NCBI GenBank assembly: GCA_050300015.1
Contig: JBNKWZ010000005.1
Span: 248,001-312,000, forward strand
DNA from: CAYZQH01 sp050300015
Lineage (GTDB): Bacteria; Pseudomonadota; Gammaproteobacteria; Pseudomonadales; Cellvibrionaceae
Length of the DNA: 64,000 bases
Direction of reading: 5' to 3'
Under the pieces are notes generated by a model, which was not told where the DNA came from, did no database searches, and saw nothing but the letters and a program-made list of their open reading frames with translations. This document shows positions 36,502-46,192 of this stretch, one piece after another (position 1 is the stretch's first letter; each line of letters starts with the position of its first letter). The translations under genes and the position numbers were made by a program.

Positions 36502-37878
36502 ATGAATAAATCTTCCGACAAACAAAAACTCCTCATCGTTGAAGACGACCAAGGCCTACAAAGCCAACTGCGATGGCACTTTGACCAGTATGAAGTCATA
36601 CCCGCCATGCACAGGGAAGAGGCTCTCGCTGCCGTGCGATTGCACGAGCCCCCCATAGTGCTACAAGACTTGGGCTTACCACCAGACGACGAAGGTGTAG
36701 AAGAAGGCTTTCGCTGTATACGCGAAATCGCCGCTTTAAGCCCACAAGCCAAAATCATTGTGATGACAGGCAACGCGGATTACGAAAATGCGGTACGAGC
36801 AGTGGCCATGGGCGCCTACGACTTTTATCAAAAACCCGTTAACGCCGAAACCCTCGACTTAATCTTACAGCGCGCGTTTCATATTTATAATCTGGAAGAG
36901 CAAAACCGCAAGTTACAAGAACAGCAACAAACACCTTTGAATGGCATTATTGCGTGCGACCCAGGCATGCTTAAGATTTGTCGAACCATTGAAAAATTGG
37001 CGCCTAGTAACGTTACTTGCACACTCACCGGCGAAAGCGGAACCGGCAAGGAAGTGCTGGCTAAGGCCCTGCACCGTTTTAGCCCCCGAGCAGAATACCG
37101 TTTAGTGGCCATTAACTGCGCCGCAGTCCCCGAAAACCTTATGGAAAGCGAACTGTTTGGGTATGAAAAAGGCGCCTTTACCGGTGCAGCCAAACGCACC
37201 CTAGGTAAAGTAGAAACCGCCCACAAAGGCACCTTATTTTTGGACGAGATTGGCGATATGCCTCTGCCTTTGCAAGCCAAGCTTCTACGTTTTTTGCAAG
37301 AGCGAACCATCGAACGCGTAGGAGGACGCGAAGAAATTCCGGTGGATGTGCGCGTGGTGTGCGCCACCAACAAAGACCTGCAACAGATGGTGAAAGACGG
37401 CACCTTTCGCGAAGATCTTTTCTACCGCATTTGCGAAATGGAAATTCACATTCCACCGCTTCGAGATCGGCATGGTGACAAATTATTGCTGGCGCGACAT
37501 TTCTTAAAAATTTACGCGGATCAAAACCAAGTGAAAGTGTCTGGCTTTAACCCTGAAGCAATTGAAGCCATTGAAGCCTACGAATGGCCCGGCAACATTC
37601 GCGAAATGGAAAACCGCGTGAAGCGCGCGGTGGTCATGGCCGAAGACAAGCTCATTTCGTCTGAGGACTTGGGCATAAACCCTTCTGGAGAGCTTGCCAT
37701 CAATCTGCGCCAGGTTCGCCAAAACGCAGAGCGCAACGCCATCTTACGAGCGCTCACCATGACCGAAAACAACATCTCGGCCACCGCCAAACTGCTCGGT
37801 GTAACTCGCCCCACCCTTTACGACCTAATGAAAAAATACAACATCCAGTCTTCCTCCACGGAGCCTCAAGAAGATTAA
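36502..37878 (+). CDS. prsR: PrsR-type sigma-54-dependent response regulator
   Basis: 458 residues: receiver domain (acidic pair ED at 14-15, phospho-acceptor Asp56 in VLQDLGLP, Lys in FYQKPV), sigma-54 AAA+ domain (GESGTGKE, GAFTGA loop, RVGGREEIPVDVR) and a Fis-type helix-turn-helix (NISATAKLLGVTRPTLYDLMKKY). It should activate sigma-54 promoters when phosphorylated by PrsK. Target genes are not obvious in this window. Confidence 0.93.
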   Translation: MNKSSDKQKLLIVEDDQGLQSQLRWHFDQYEVIPAMHREEALAAVRLHEPPIVLQDLGLPPDDEGVEEGFRCIREIAALSPQAKIIVMTGNADYENAVRAVAMGAYDFYQKPVNAETLDLILQRAFHIYNLEEQNRKLQEQQQTPLNGIIACDPGMLKICRTIEKLAPSNVTCTLTGESGTGKEVLAKALHRFSPRAEYRLVAINCAAVPENLMESELFGYEKGAFTGAAKRTLGKVETAHKGTLFLDEIGDMPLPLQAKLLRFLQERTIERVGGREEIPVDVRVVCATNKDLQQMVKDGTFREDLFYRICEMEIHIPPLRDRHGDKLLLARHFLKIYADQNQVKVSGFNPEAIEAIEAYEWPGNIREMENRVKRAVVMAEDKLISSEDLGINPSGELAINLRQVRQNAERNAILRALTMTENNISATAKLLGVTRPTLYDLMKKYNIQSSSTEPQED

Positions 37879-38020
37879 ATTATCGAAGGCGCGCTTTGCC
37901 AATAACAACACTTTTTGCGCCACTGCGAAACACCAAGGACGGTGTTTCAAGTTAAGAACTTGTCACAGCTTCGGTGGCGTAGACTTGCACTTGGCTTTGC
38001 TTAAAGCCGTAAAGCTGTAG

Positions 38021-39379
38021 CTAAAAGTAATCCAAAGCTTCACTGAGCTTTTTCACTGGGATAATCTCTAGCCCAGGCATAGGCTCTTTACCCACATTGG
38101 CCGCTGGCACAATGGCTTTTTTAAAGCCGTGTTTGGCGGCTTCTCGCAGGCGCTCTTGACCACTGGTGACGGGGCGGATTTCTCCGGCCAAACCCACTTC
38201 GCCAAACACCACCAAATCCTGCGGCAGGGTACGGTTTTTAAAGCTGGAGACTATGGCAAACAACAGAGCCAAATCCACGCCGGTTTCCATCACCTTAACG
38301 CCCCCCACCACGTTCACAAAAACGTCTTGATCGCCCATCTGAAACCCGCCGTGGCGGTGTAAAACGGCCAAGAGCATCGCCAACCTATTCTGCTCAAGCC
38401 CCACGGTCACACGGCGAGGGTTGCCATGGGAGGTGTCCACCAAGGCTTGAATTTCCACCAACAGCGGGCGAGTGCCCTCCCACACCACCATCACCACAGA
38501 GCCTGCCGCCACTTCTTCGGCACGCTGTAAAAAAATTGCCGAGGGGTTAGAGACCTCCTTCATGCCGAGTTCGGTCATGGCAAAAACCCCCAGCTCGTTC
38601 ACTGCACCAAAGCGGTTTTTGTGGCCACGCAGGGTACGAAACCGCGAGTCATGTGATCCCTCCAGCATAATGGAGCAATCAATAATGTGCTCCAACACTT
38701 TAGGGCCAGCCAGGGAACCATCTTTCGTCACATGGCCCACCAACACCAAAATCGTACCCGTCTGCTTAGCGAAACGCGTGAGGCTTGCGGCACATTCACG
38801 CACTTGCGAGACACTGCCAGGTGCAGAGCTGATATCCGCCAAGTGAACCACTTGCACCGAATCCACCACCATCACACCGGGAGCCACCGACTTGGCCGCC
38901 TCGATGATTTTATCCACGTCCGTTTCAGACAAAACCTGAAGGTTATCCGAAGGCAATTTAAGGCGCTGCGCCCTTAACGCCACCTGCTGCAAGGATTCCT
39001 CACCGGTGACATACAGGGCTTTTTCACCCTGAGCCAAAGCACACAAGACTTGCAGCAATAGCGTGGACTTACCCGCCCCGGGATGACCGCCGATCAAAAT
39101 CACCGAGCCGGCCACAAAGCCCCCACCGAGCACTCGGTCCAACTCGCAAAAACTAGAGCTCATGCGCGGCAGCGCCTCGGTGGAAACTTGATTAAGCGTT
39201 TGTACTTCTGCAGTCAATTGACCGGTATAGCCCCCGTGGCGGGTTTTGGCGCCCTGAGCAGCGCTTAAGCGAACCTCCTTAAGACTGTTCCAGGCACCAC
39301 AATCAGTGCACTGCCCCTGCCATTTGCGGTAATCGCTACCGCACTGATCGCACACATACGCGCTCTTCCCCTTACTCAC
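38021..39379 (-). CDS. radA: DNA repair protein RadA
   Basis: 452 residues; a DnaB-like/RecA-like motor for branch migration in recombination. Zinc finger Cys10-X2-Cys13...Cys24-X2-Cys27, Walker A GGHPGAGKST, the RadA signature KNRFG (GHKNRFGAVNE) and a C-terminal Lon-like domain. The GTG at 39379 is chosen: GGAGG lies upstream and family members begin here. The start overlaps the end of the NADAR gene by 8 bp, suggesting translational coupling. Confidence 0.95.
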   Translation of the reverse strand: MSKGKSAYVCDQCGSDYRKWQGQCTDCGAWNSLKEVRLSAAQGAKTRHGGYTGQLTAEVQTLNQVSTEALPRMSSSFCELDRVLGGGFVAGSVILIGGHPGAGKSTLLLQVLCALAQGEKALYVTGEESLQQVALRAQRLKLPSDNLQVLSETDVDKIIEAAKSVAPGVMVVDSVQVVHLADISSAPGSVSQVRECAASLTRFAKQTGTILVLVGHVTKDGSLAGPKVLEHIIDCSIMLEGSHDSRFRTLRGHKNRFGAVNELGVFAMTELGMKEVSNPSAIFLQRAEEVAAGSVVMVVWEGTRPLLVEIQALVDTSHGNPRRVTVGLEQNRLAMLLAVLHRHGGFQMGDQDVFVNVVGGVKVMETGVDLALLFAIVSSFKNRTLPQDLVVFGEVGLAGEIRPVTSGQERLREAAKHGFKKAIVPAANVGKEPMPGLEIIPVKKLSEALDYF

Positions 39380-39857
39380 CCTCGCCTCCGGCGGCGCTTT
39401 CACGCAGTTTACGGCGAATATCCATCCAAATTTTGCCCAATTGGTTTTGACCACGTTGATCGCGTCCGATACCCCAGTAATGGCCGTACTGGGACGTTTC
39501 AGCAATTAATAGATCATCTGTGGACAGCAACCACTCTCGCACCTCTGCGTGGGCGCAAGCTTTGGTATACAGTGCGCGTGTCATCAACACCGGGCGCAGC
39601 GTCTTAAACTGCTTGCGCTTGGGTCGAAACCAGCGGTTACCCAGCTTGTGCGCAGCCTCAGCGGTTGTTGCCGCGCAAATGGCTTCAAAGTCCCGCCCCG
39701 GGTCAAACTTATTGGCTTGGTAATAGTGCTCTGCACTCAACCACTCGCGCTCGTCCAGCGTAAAAGGGTGTGCGGATACCGTAGACAAAAGGTTTTGGCC
39801 GTCAAAGCGAGAAAAACACACGGCATCTTCAAATTTTGTGGAAGGTTCAAATAGCAT
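39372..39857 (-). CDS. NADAR family protein (YbiA-like)
   Basis: 161 residues, the length of E. coli YbiA. Family motifs: FSRFDGQNLL, WLSAEHYYQANKF, KLGNRW, and the C-terminal WGIGRDQRGQNQLGKIWMDIR. NADAR proteins are N-glycosidases; YbiA acts on intermediates of riboflavin synthesis, others remove ADP-ribose from DNA bases. The coding end overlaps radA, which makes a DNA-damage-linked role worth considering. ATG at 39857 gives the family start. Confidence 0.88.
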   Translation of the reverse strand: MLFEPSTKFEDAVCFSRFDGQNLLSTVSAHPFTLDEREWLSAEHYYQANKFDPGRDFEAICAATTAEAAHKLGNRWFRPKRKQFKTLRPVLMTRALYTKACAHAEVREWLLSTDDLLIAETSQYGHYWGIGRDQRGQNQLGKIWMDIRRKLRESAAGGEGE

Positions 39858-39910
39858 GGCAACAGCTTCGCCTAAAAAAATGTTGGCAATGATGGTACAT
39901 TGACGCCCTG

Positions 39911-41023
39911 ATGACAGCAATTGAAAGACCCAAAGTGACCCAAAACACCCTCATTCCAGAGCCACCCATATTGGTTTACCCGACGCTCGCCGCGACTATC
40001 GGCCTGGAAGAGGCCACCATGCTGAGCATACTGACTCAATTTGCGCGCATCAGCGCCGGCCGCGAGAACAATGGCTACCAGTGGTTTGATTTAAACGAGG
40101 CTCAAGTGGGCGAACTTATGCCCTTTTGGCAGCCGCAAGACATTCAACGCGTTAGTTTTAACTTGCGCGAGCAAGGCATATTGCTATTGGCAAGCGCTCC
40201 GTTTGCCCAGTCCAGGCAGTTAAAGTTCGCGTTTAATGAGCGCAGCACCCAACGCGCCCAAGTTGCGGAGCAGCCTGCTGCACCGCCTGTAGAGAGCGGG
40301 AGAGCTAAAAATACCATTGCGCCCAGTTGGGCCCCAGATCGGGACACGCTCACGCGACTGGGTCAACTGTGTATCCCCAGCGCCTTTGCACAACAACAAA
40401 TTCCAGAATTTGTGACCTATTGGCGTGAGCGCGGAGAGCCCAAACATGCCTGGAACAGCAAATTCATGCAGCACGTGATTCGCAAATGGCGTGATTTTGA
40501 AGTTCAAGAGTATCAGCGCAGTAAAACCAGCCCCATGACACGGGATTGGCAACCCAGTGAAGATGCTTTAAACGTCCTTGTGCATCACGCTGGCATTAGC
40601 CGGCAATTTGTGGAGGATGCCATCCCCGAGTTTGTGCTGTATTGGCGTGAACAGGGGGGTACCTCCGATAATTGGAACAAGAAATTCCGCGATCATGTGC
40701 AACGCCAATGGATTCGCTACCGGGCGGCACTGGAACACGACGCCACCCCCAAGGTCATACCCGCCCAGTGGCGTCCATCGGAAGATGTCTATGAAGTATT
40801 GCGTTTGGCCAATATCGACCGCGGCTTTGCGGATTCGCTGTTGCCAGAATTTGTCATTTACTGGCGGGATACCCAACAGGTACACAGCTCCTGGAACACC
40901 CGTTTTTTACAATTTATCAAACAACGTTGGGCCAAACGCGGCACGCTGGACGGCACAACACAACGATCAACACGAGATTTAACCCTTGCAGAACAACTCA
41001 CCGATAGAAGCTGGGCGCTCTAG
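39911..41023 (+). CDS. DnaT-like protein with three tandem ssDNA-binding repeats
   Basis: 370 residues. After an N-terminal winged-helix-like region (about 20-110) come three DnaT-type repeats at about 136-197, 210-271 and 284-344, each of the form W-x-P-[DS]-x-[DE] ... [IL]PEFV-x-YWR ... WN-x-[KR]F ... W. E. coli DnaT has a single such domain and helps load DnaB at restart. The next gene encodes a lambda-P-like loader and overlaps by 38 bp, so the two probably form a chromosomal primosome unit. Confidence 0.85.
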   Translation: MTAIERPKVTQNTLIPEPPILVYPTLAATIGLEEATMLSILTQFARISAGRENNGYQWFDLNEAQVGELMPFWQPQDIQRVSFNLREQGILLLASAPFAQSRQLKFAFNERSTQRAQVAEQPAAPPVESGRAKNTIAPSWAPDRDTLTRLGQLCIPSAFAQQQIPEFVTYWRERGEPKHAWNSKFMQHVIRKWRDFEVQEYQRSKTSPMTRDWQPSEDALNVLVHHAGISRQFVEDAIPEFVLYWREQGGTSDNWNKKFRDHVQRQWIRYRAALEHDATPKVIPAQWRPSEDVYEVLRLANIDRGFADSLLPEFVIYWRDTQQVHSSWNTRFLQFIKQRWAKRGTLDGTTQRSTRDLTLAEQLTDRSWAL

Positions 41024-41606
41024 CGCACCCAGTGCGAATGCCAAAATGGCCCTGGTGGATGCCATCAACCAGGTGTTTACACTGTTTCGCCTGAATTATC
41101 ACAACCAATACCTAAAAGCGTTTGGCAATACCGACGAACTGAACGAAGTCAAACGCTTGTGGATGGAAATGCTCCAGCGGTTTGAACCCGCCACATTACT
41201 GCGTGCGGCCAAAAGCGTGATAGAAAATAGTGAGTACCTGCCAACGCTGCACGCCATGATTCACGCTTGCGAGCGACATTCGCAGCAGTCCCAGTGGCCC
41301 GATGCGCACAGCGCCTACATCGAAGCTTGCCGGGCGCCCTCGCCAAAGTCGACACACCCGTGGTCTCACCCACTGGTGTATCACGCGGGCAAACGCAGCG
41401 ATTGGTATTTTTTACAATCGAGTGCGGAAGCCGTTGCTTACCCCATATTCAAACGCCATTACGAGGCACTGATTGAAGACGTGCGCAACGGCAAACAACT
41501 GAGCTTGCCCGAGCCCCATGCCCTACCCCCAAAAAGCGAGGCGCCGATGGACAAGGCCACCAGCCAACAAAAAATTCAAGGCCTTCGACAAGCCCTGGAG
41601 TTATAA
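40986..41606 (+). CDS. Lambda P-like replication protein (helicase loader)
   Basis: 206 residues resembling phage lambda P/'replication protein P' (LVDAINQVFTLFRLNYHNQYLKAFGN, LWMEMLQRFEPATLLRAAKSVIE). P proteins bring DnaB helicase to DNA. A TTG start at 40986 overlaps the preceding gene; a later in-frame ATG at 41046 is possible. No phage genes surround it, so it appears domesticated. Function is inferred from the family and from the DnaT-like partner. Confidence 0.75.
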   Translation: MQNNSPIEAGRSSAPSANAKMALVDAINQVFTLFRLNYHNQYLKAFGNTDELNEVKRLWMEMLQRFEPATLLRAAKSVIENSEYLPTLHAMIHACERHSQQSQWPDAHSAYIEACRAPSPKSTHPWSHPLVYHAGKRSDWYFLQSSAEAVAYPIFKRHYEALIEDVRNGKQLSLPEPHALPPKSEAPMDKATSQQKIQGLRQALEL

Positions 41607-41608
41607 GC

Positions 41609-42436
41609 GTGTTTGGTAAAAGCCTGGTGGGGCTTATTCTGGTGGTCTATATGGCCTTGCTCGCGGCAGGCGTGGCGCTTCTGAGTCATTACCCTTGGTC
41701 ACTCGCACCCGACACCAGCCAAATCCAATACCCCGATCCACCCGACTTTCGCGCCTACACCAATATTCAGGAGAAAAAAATAGCATTTTTCGACTATTTA
41801 CGGCCATTGGTACAAAGCCAAAATCAAGCCCTGCTGAGCAAACGTCAAAAACTGCTGGCGATTAGGGCGCACTGGTCAAACACTACAAAACTCAGTGAAC
41901 GCGACAGGCAACGGCTCAAACAAACTGCCGCCGCTTTCGATCTACCCCTTGAAGCGTTTACTCACGATGGGCAACTGCAAGTTCGCAACCTTCTGGATGC
42001 GCTTTTATTGCGCGTGAACGTATTGCCCGAAGCCTTGGTGCTGGCACAAGCGGCGTCTGAATCGGCTTGGGGCACCTCGCGATTTGCAAGGCGTGCCAAC
42101 AATTATTTTGGTCAATGGTGTTTTAGCCAAGGCTGCGGCTTGGTGCCCAAGCATCGACCGGCCGGCGCCACGCACGAAGTGGCAAAGTTCAACTCCGTGG
42201 CGGAATCGGTTCAAGCATATTTTCACAACATCAACACGTTCACTGCCTACGAAGCACTGCGCACTGAGCGTGCAAAGCAACCACAAAACGTAACCGCCAA
42301 TCAGCTACTTCCCACTTTAGTGCACTATTCCGAACGCGGCGAAGCCTATATTCAAGATCTTAAAAATTTGATTCGTCAAAACCAGTTAGACAGCAAAGCT
42401 TCACAAGAGGCTACAGAACGCCTTCCTCAAAAATAA
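41609..42436 (+). CDS. Bax-like glucosaminidase (GH73)
   Basis: 275 residues with an N-terminal membrane anchor (about 6-27) and a periplasmic GH73-type domain: LVLAQAASESAWGTSRFARRANNYFGQWCF, where the Glu of ASESAWG is the likely catalytic acid. It should cut peptidoglycan glycan strands. GTG start two bases after the previous stop, so it is in the same transcript as the primosome-like genes. Confidence 0.88.
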   Translation: MFGKSLVGLILVVYMALLAAGVALLSHYPWSLAPDTSQIQYPDPPDFRAYTNIQEKKIAFFDYLRPLVQSQNQALLSKRQKLLAIRAHWSNTTKLSERDRQRLKQTAAAFDLPLEAFTHDGQLQVRNLLDALLLRVNVLPEALVLAQAASESAWGTSRFARRANNYFGQWCFSQGCGLVPKHRPAGATHEVAKFNSVAESVQAYFHNINTFTAYEALRTERAKQPQNVTANQLLPTLVHYSERGEAYIQDLKNLIRQNQLDSKASQEATERLPQK

Positions 42437-42550
42437 TGGCTCACCATCGCTATGACCCGCCAACACTTTTCTCGAAGGCAACAATTGTAGACTATACTGA
42501 AAGAACACCATTTGTGATGGGTACCTCACTAAACCTTAGGGAGTCAAAGT

Positions 42551-42883
42551 ATGGCTTACGACGATAACCTGGCCACTCGAATTCGAGACTATTTCTCCAC
42601 TGATAGTTTAACCATTGAAGAAAAAGAAATGTTCGGCGGTTTAGCCTTTATGCTCGGGGGCCACATGTGTGTTGGGGCAACAGGCAAGCGCTTAATGGCA
42701 CGTGTTGGACCAGACAACTACGACAGTGCACTTAAAGATATGTACACCACCATTATGGATTTTACCGGCAAGCCTCTGCGCGGGTTTGTGTATGTAGAGC
42801 CGGAAGCTTTGGAAACAGAAAAGGGCCTGCATGGCTGGATTAAACAATGCGAAGACTTTGTTAAACAATTGCCTCCCAAATAA
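42551..42883 (+). CDS. TfoX/Sxy N-terminal domain protein
   Basis: 110 residues; a stand-alone TfoX N-terminal domain (KEMFGGLAFMLGGHMCVGATGKRLMARVG). Full TfoX proteins of Vibrio and Haemophilus also have a C-terminal domain and control competence with CRP; single-domain proteins of this kind are common and of unknown role. AGGGAGT lies upstream of the ATG. Confidence 0.85.
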   Translation: MAYDDNLATRIRDYFSTDSLTIEEKEMFGGLAFMLGGHMCVGATGKRLMARVGPDNYDSALKDMYTTIMDFTGKPLRGFVYVEPEALETEKGLHGWIKQCEDFVKQLPPK

Positions 42884-42924
42884 AAAATGCATTACCCTGC
42901 GCTAAAACTCTGAAGGCGACAGGC

Positions 42925-43287
42925 ATGACCCCCTCGAAAGAACCCGATGCAAAAGCACTAAAAGCCTCCCTGCAAGCCATCGAGCAACATTTAGCCAACC
43001 AAGCACCACCAAACTCTGCCACCGTCCAATACATCGAAAAACGCCTACAAGCCTTAACCGAAGAAGTCGACAACAGCAGCCATAAAATGGTGGCCTATAA
43101 GCTAAAGCGCTTGGCGGAATCTAAAATGGTGAACGAAGCGTCACAAGAAATGGCAACCCCAGTAAAATATCAATCCAGCACGTTTCAATGTAAATCCGAT
43201 TTGGACCAATGCTTAATCGGCAGCCAGAGTGCGTTGCAAAAGGCGCTTTGCTACGCGCTGTTTATTCGCTGTGCGTTTAAAGGGTAA
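42925..43287 (+). CDS. Hypothetical protein, 120 aa, helical
   Basis: Not recognised. Soluble, mostly helical, with a predicted coiled-coil-prone N-terminal half and three cysteines in the last 35 residues (FQCKSDLDQCLIG, KALCYALFIRC). Start at ATG 42925 with GAAGGCGA upstream. Sits between a TfoX-N gene and rapA. Coding by frame quality only. Confidence 0.55.
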   Translation: MTPSKEPDAKALKASLQAIEQHLANQAPPNSATVQYIEKRLQALTEEVDNSSHKMVAYKLKRLAESKMVNEASQEMATPVKYQSSTFQCKSDLDQCLIGSQSALQKALCYALFIRCAFKG

Positions 43288-43348
43288 TGTCGCGCAACAC
43301 CTTGTTTTAAGACACTCAACCTTCGAATGTTCTCATTTAACCTTCAAA

Positions 43349-45973
43349 CTAAGGTGCCGTGGTGACAATCAAGCGTGCAGCCGATAGCTGTACCACCACC
43401 CGAGACGTCAAACTGCTTTGCACTTCTGAATGAACGGCTTGTACAGCGGCTACCTCTTCTTGCGACACCGCCGCATTGCGTTTGGCAAGTGTGCTCATAC
43501 GCGCGCGCTCGCGCTGGAAGTGCTCGTCCGCAGCGGCAAGTGCCTGCTGAATCAGCGTATGTCTCTGAGTCTCGGCGAAGCCTTCCGCACGCTGATACCA
43601 AAGTGGCATTTGCTCTTTTCTGGAGGCGATGATTTTTCTGGCAAGCTTTTTATCCACTCGCGTCATGGACGCTTCAAGCGCCGCTTCCGGCAAGGCTTGC
43701 GACAGGTCTTTATCACTGATATCCAAAACCAAAGTGCGAATGGATAACGCGGGCAAAAACGGTAGGCATTGAGCTCGGTTTGGGGCTTGAATCAAGATGT
43801 CAAAACACGCTTCTAACAAGCATTGACCAGCGGACAACTGCTTGCTGGGCAGTAAAGCCACCGACGCGGACCCTATATCCGAGTGATGCAACAATTCCCA
43901 TAACCCCACAATAAAGGGCGCATCCCAACTGATATACATGACATCTTCGCGTGCGTTGGCCACGGCACGCAAAAATGTGACCTCAACCCCTTCCGCTGGG
44001 ATGTTGGGCAAGGCAGGAATTAACATATTGTCCGCAGGCATTAGCGAATAAACATCCGCGCGCGTTTCCTCGAAATGAAAATTCAATATTTCAGCGGCGG
44101 CTTCCACCAATGCAAGCGGAGTATCTTGTTCGAAGCTTTCAATTTTGGCTTTCAATTCTTCGGCATCGGGCCTGCGACAACTATTAAGCTCCAACAGTGC
44201 ATCCCGTCCTTGCAAAATATCTTGCTCCAATGCCTGGACTTTTACGCCAGCGGCTTGATCGATATCCGCCTTACTTTCAGCGCCCACGCGGTCTTCCCAA
44301 AATTCATCGTGAACGGCGCCCGCCGCCGGGTTTTGGCGATCAATACACTGCAACACTTCGTGATACCAATGGTAGCGATCGGCATCCTCCGAACCCTCAC
44401 CCATGGGTACGTGCACGGTCACGGCTTCGGTTTGGCCAATGCGATCTAATCGACCAATACGCTGCTCTAACAAATCAGGGTGTTCCGGCAAATCCAGGCA
44501 CACCAAATGGTGGCTGAATTGGAAGTTGCGCCCCTCACTGCCCATTTCGGAACAAATCAGTACCTGTGCGCCTTGCTCGTTATCAGCAAAGTAAGCGGCG
44601 GCGCGATCGCGCTCGACCAGGTCCATTCCCTCATGAAACACCGCCACGTCAATACCATGGGTTCGCCACAATGTCGCTTCGACGGTTTGTACATCCTCCA
44701 ACAGGTGCGCAATCACCAGCACCTTCTGCTTCGGTTGGCTTTTCAGAAACCCTGCAAGCCAATTAATTTTGGCGTCTAGACTTGCATCGTCCAACCAGTG
44801 CGGCTTTGCTACCCGCGAGGGGAACCCTTTTACCGACGCTCGAGTGTTGCGAAACATCACGCGGCCCACGCCATGGCAGTCCAACAAATGCTGCAATAAC
44901 AAGTCATCACTGGCGTCAAATGGCAACCCATAATCATTGAGTAATGCTTCCCGTCCGGCGGGCAATGCCTGAATCTTGCGGTTTAAATCCACAAAGGTGC
45001 GCTCTTGCGCCATAAAGTCCTCAAAGGCCCCAAATTTTGCAGGGTCCAGTAGGTTTAAGCGAGCGAAATGGCTCTCTACCCCCAGTTGTTCGGGTGTGGC
45101 AGTCAACAACACACAGTGTGGCATTTGCGCAAGCTCTGACAAGTGATCAAAAGCCTGGCTGCCTGGGGTCAAGCGATGGGCTTCGTCCACAATGCAGATG
45201 TCCCTTGCGAACAAACCCTCCGGGAGTTGGTCGTGCTCCAATAACGAATGCGGCGCAAGCAAAATAGACCCTTCATCGAAAGGGTGGTCCTCGCCAGTAT
45301 ATATGTCTGGGTAGAGTTGAAACCGGCGAATCAACTCCACCAACCATTGCACCACCAAGGCATCAGGAACAAGTACCACCGCGCGGTTCACACGCTCCGA
45401 GCGAATCAGGCGCGACAGGATCATTCCCGCCTCCAAGGTTTTGCCCAAACCTACCTCATCTGCCAACAGCACGCGTACGCGCTCGCGCTCACAGGCGCTC
45501 CACGCCACGTACAATTGGTGTTCGATCAGGCTTGCCCGAACCCCTAATAAACCCGTGAGGCGCGCCTGCCACACCCGTGCAATAGCATCATCCAGCTTCC
45601 GTCGAAATGCGAAAAATTGCGGTTTATCCAACTGCCCTGTCATGAGTCGCAGAAACGGTTGGTTGCTTTTGACTTCTGCGGCCAGGGCAGTTTCTGGGAC
45701 CAACTGTTCTTGGCCAATGTCGTAAACCATCACCCCGTTTTGATCGTGGACCGCAATTACCTCAGCCCGCGAGCCATCTCGCAAGTGGACTTCGTCGCCC
45801 GGTAAAAACGTAATGCGGGTTAAAGGCGCCTTAGCGCGGGCATACATGCGCTCGGTTTCACTCTGTGGAAAAACAAGTGTAATGGCGCGCGCGTCGACTT
45901 CGACAACGATACCCAGCCCCAACTCGGGTTCGGCGTCTACAACCCAACGTTGACCAGGAACAAAATCTTGCAT
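43349..45973 (-). CDS. rapA: RNA polymerase-associated SWI2/SNF2 ATPase RapA
   Basis: 874 residues (E. coli 968). Tudor-like N-terminal region (FVPGQRWVVDAEPELGLG), SWI2/SNF2 helicase core with Walker A ADEVGLGKT and DEAH box VDEAHRL, motif VI QRIGRLDRIGQ, and a RapA_C region. RapA recycles stalled RNA polymerase. The ATG at 45973 matches the family start; an extension to 46018 adds hydrophobic residues without family support. Confidence 0.93.
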   Translation of the reverse strand: MQDFVPGQRWVVDAEPELGLGIVVEVDARAITLVFPQSETERMYARAKAPLTRITFLPGDEVHLRDGSRAEVIAVHDQNGVMVYDIGQEQLVPETALAAEVKSNQPFLRLMTGQLDKPQFFAFRRKLDDAIARVWQARLTGLLGVRASLIEHQLYVAWSACERERVRVLLADEVGLGKTLEAGMILSRLIRSERVNRAVVLVPDALVVQWLVELIRRFQLYPDIYTGEDHPFDEGSILLAPHSLLEHDQLPEGLFARDICIVDEAHRLTPGSQAFDHLSELAQMPHCVLLTATPEQLGVESHFARLNLLDPAKFGAFEDFMAQERTFVDLNRKIQALPAGREALLNDYGLPFDASDDLLLQHLLDCHGVGRVMFRNTRASVKGFPSRVAKPHWLDDASLDAKINWLAGFLKSQPKQKVLVIAHLLEDVQTVEATLWRTHGIDVAVFHEGMDLVERDRAAAYFADNEQGAQVLICSEMGSEGRNFQFSHHLVCLDLPEHPDLLEQRIGRLDRIGQTEAVTVHVPMGEGSEDADRYHWYHEVLQCIDRQNPAAGAVHDEFWEDRVGAESKADIDQAAGVKVQALEQDILQGRDALLELNSCRRPDAEELKAKIESFEQDTPLALVEAAAEILNFHFEETRADVYSLMPADNMLIPALPNIPAEGVEVTFLRAVANAREDVMYISWDAPFIVGLWELLHHSDIGSASVALLPSKQLSAGQCLLEACFDILIQAPNRAQCLPFLPALSIRTLVLDISDKDLSQALPEAALEASMTRVDKKLARKIIASRKEQMPLWYQRAEGFAETQRHTLIQQALAAADEHFQRERARMSTLAKRNAAVSQEEVAAVQAVHSEVQSSLTSRVVVQLSAARLIVTTAP

Positions 45974-46192
45974 AGGACAGCTAACCACAATTATCAAATG
46001 GGCGAGCATTGTACGCACTTTTACCCACTCGGAACACCGAATCGCCCAGTCAGTTTCTATTCAGCTAAGGTGCTTTACACTTGGGGAGGATGGGGTTGTT
46101 GCACACATTCATTGTCGTGTCATAATCCCACCTTACTTTGCTTATCTTCGTGCAGGTTTCGAAGGTAAGCCTATTAACTTAAGGAGCCAGTA

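Noticed and set aside
40986..41606. Prophage origin for the lambda-P-like gene
   Set aside because: No integrase, capsid, repressor or att-like repeats nearby; neighbours are chromosomal genes in ordinary operon spacing.
42508..42530. CRP-site-like TGTGA...TCACT before the TfoX-N gene
   Set aside because: The spacer is eight bases instead of six, so it does not fit the CRP/Vfr operator.
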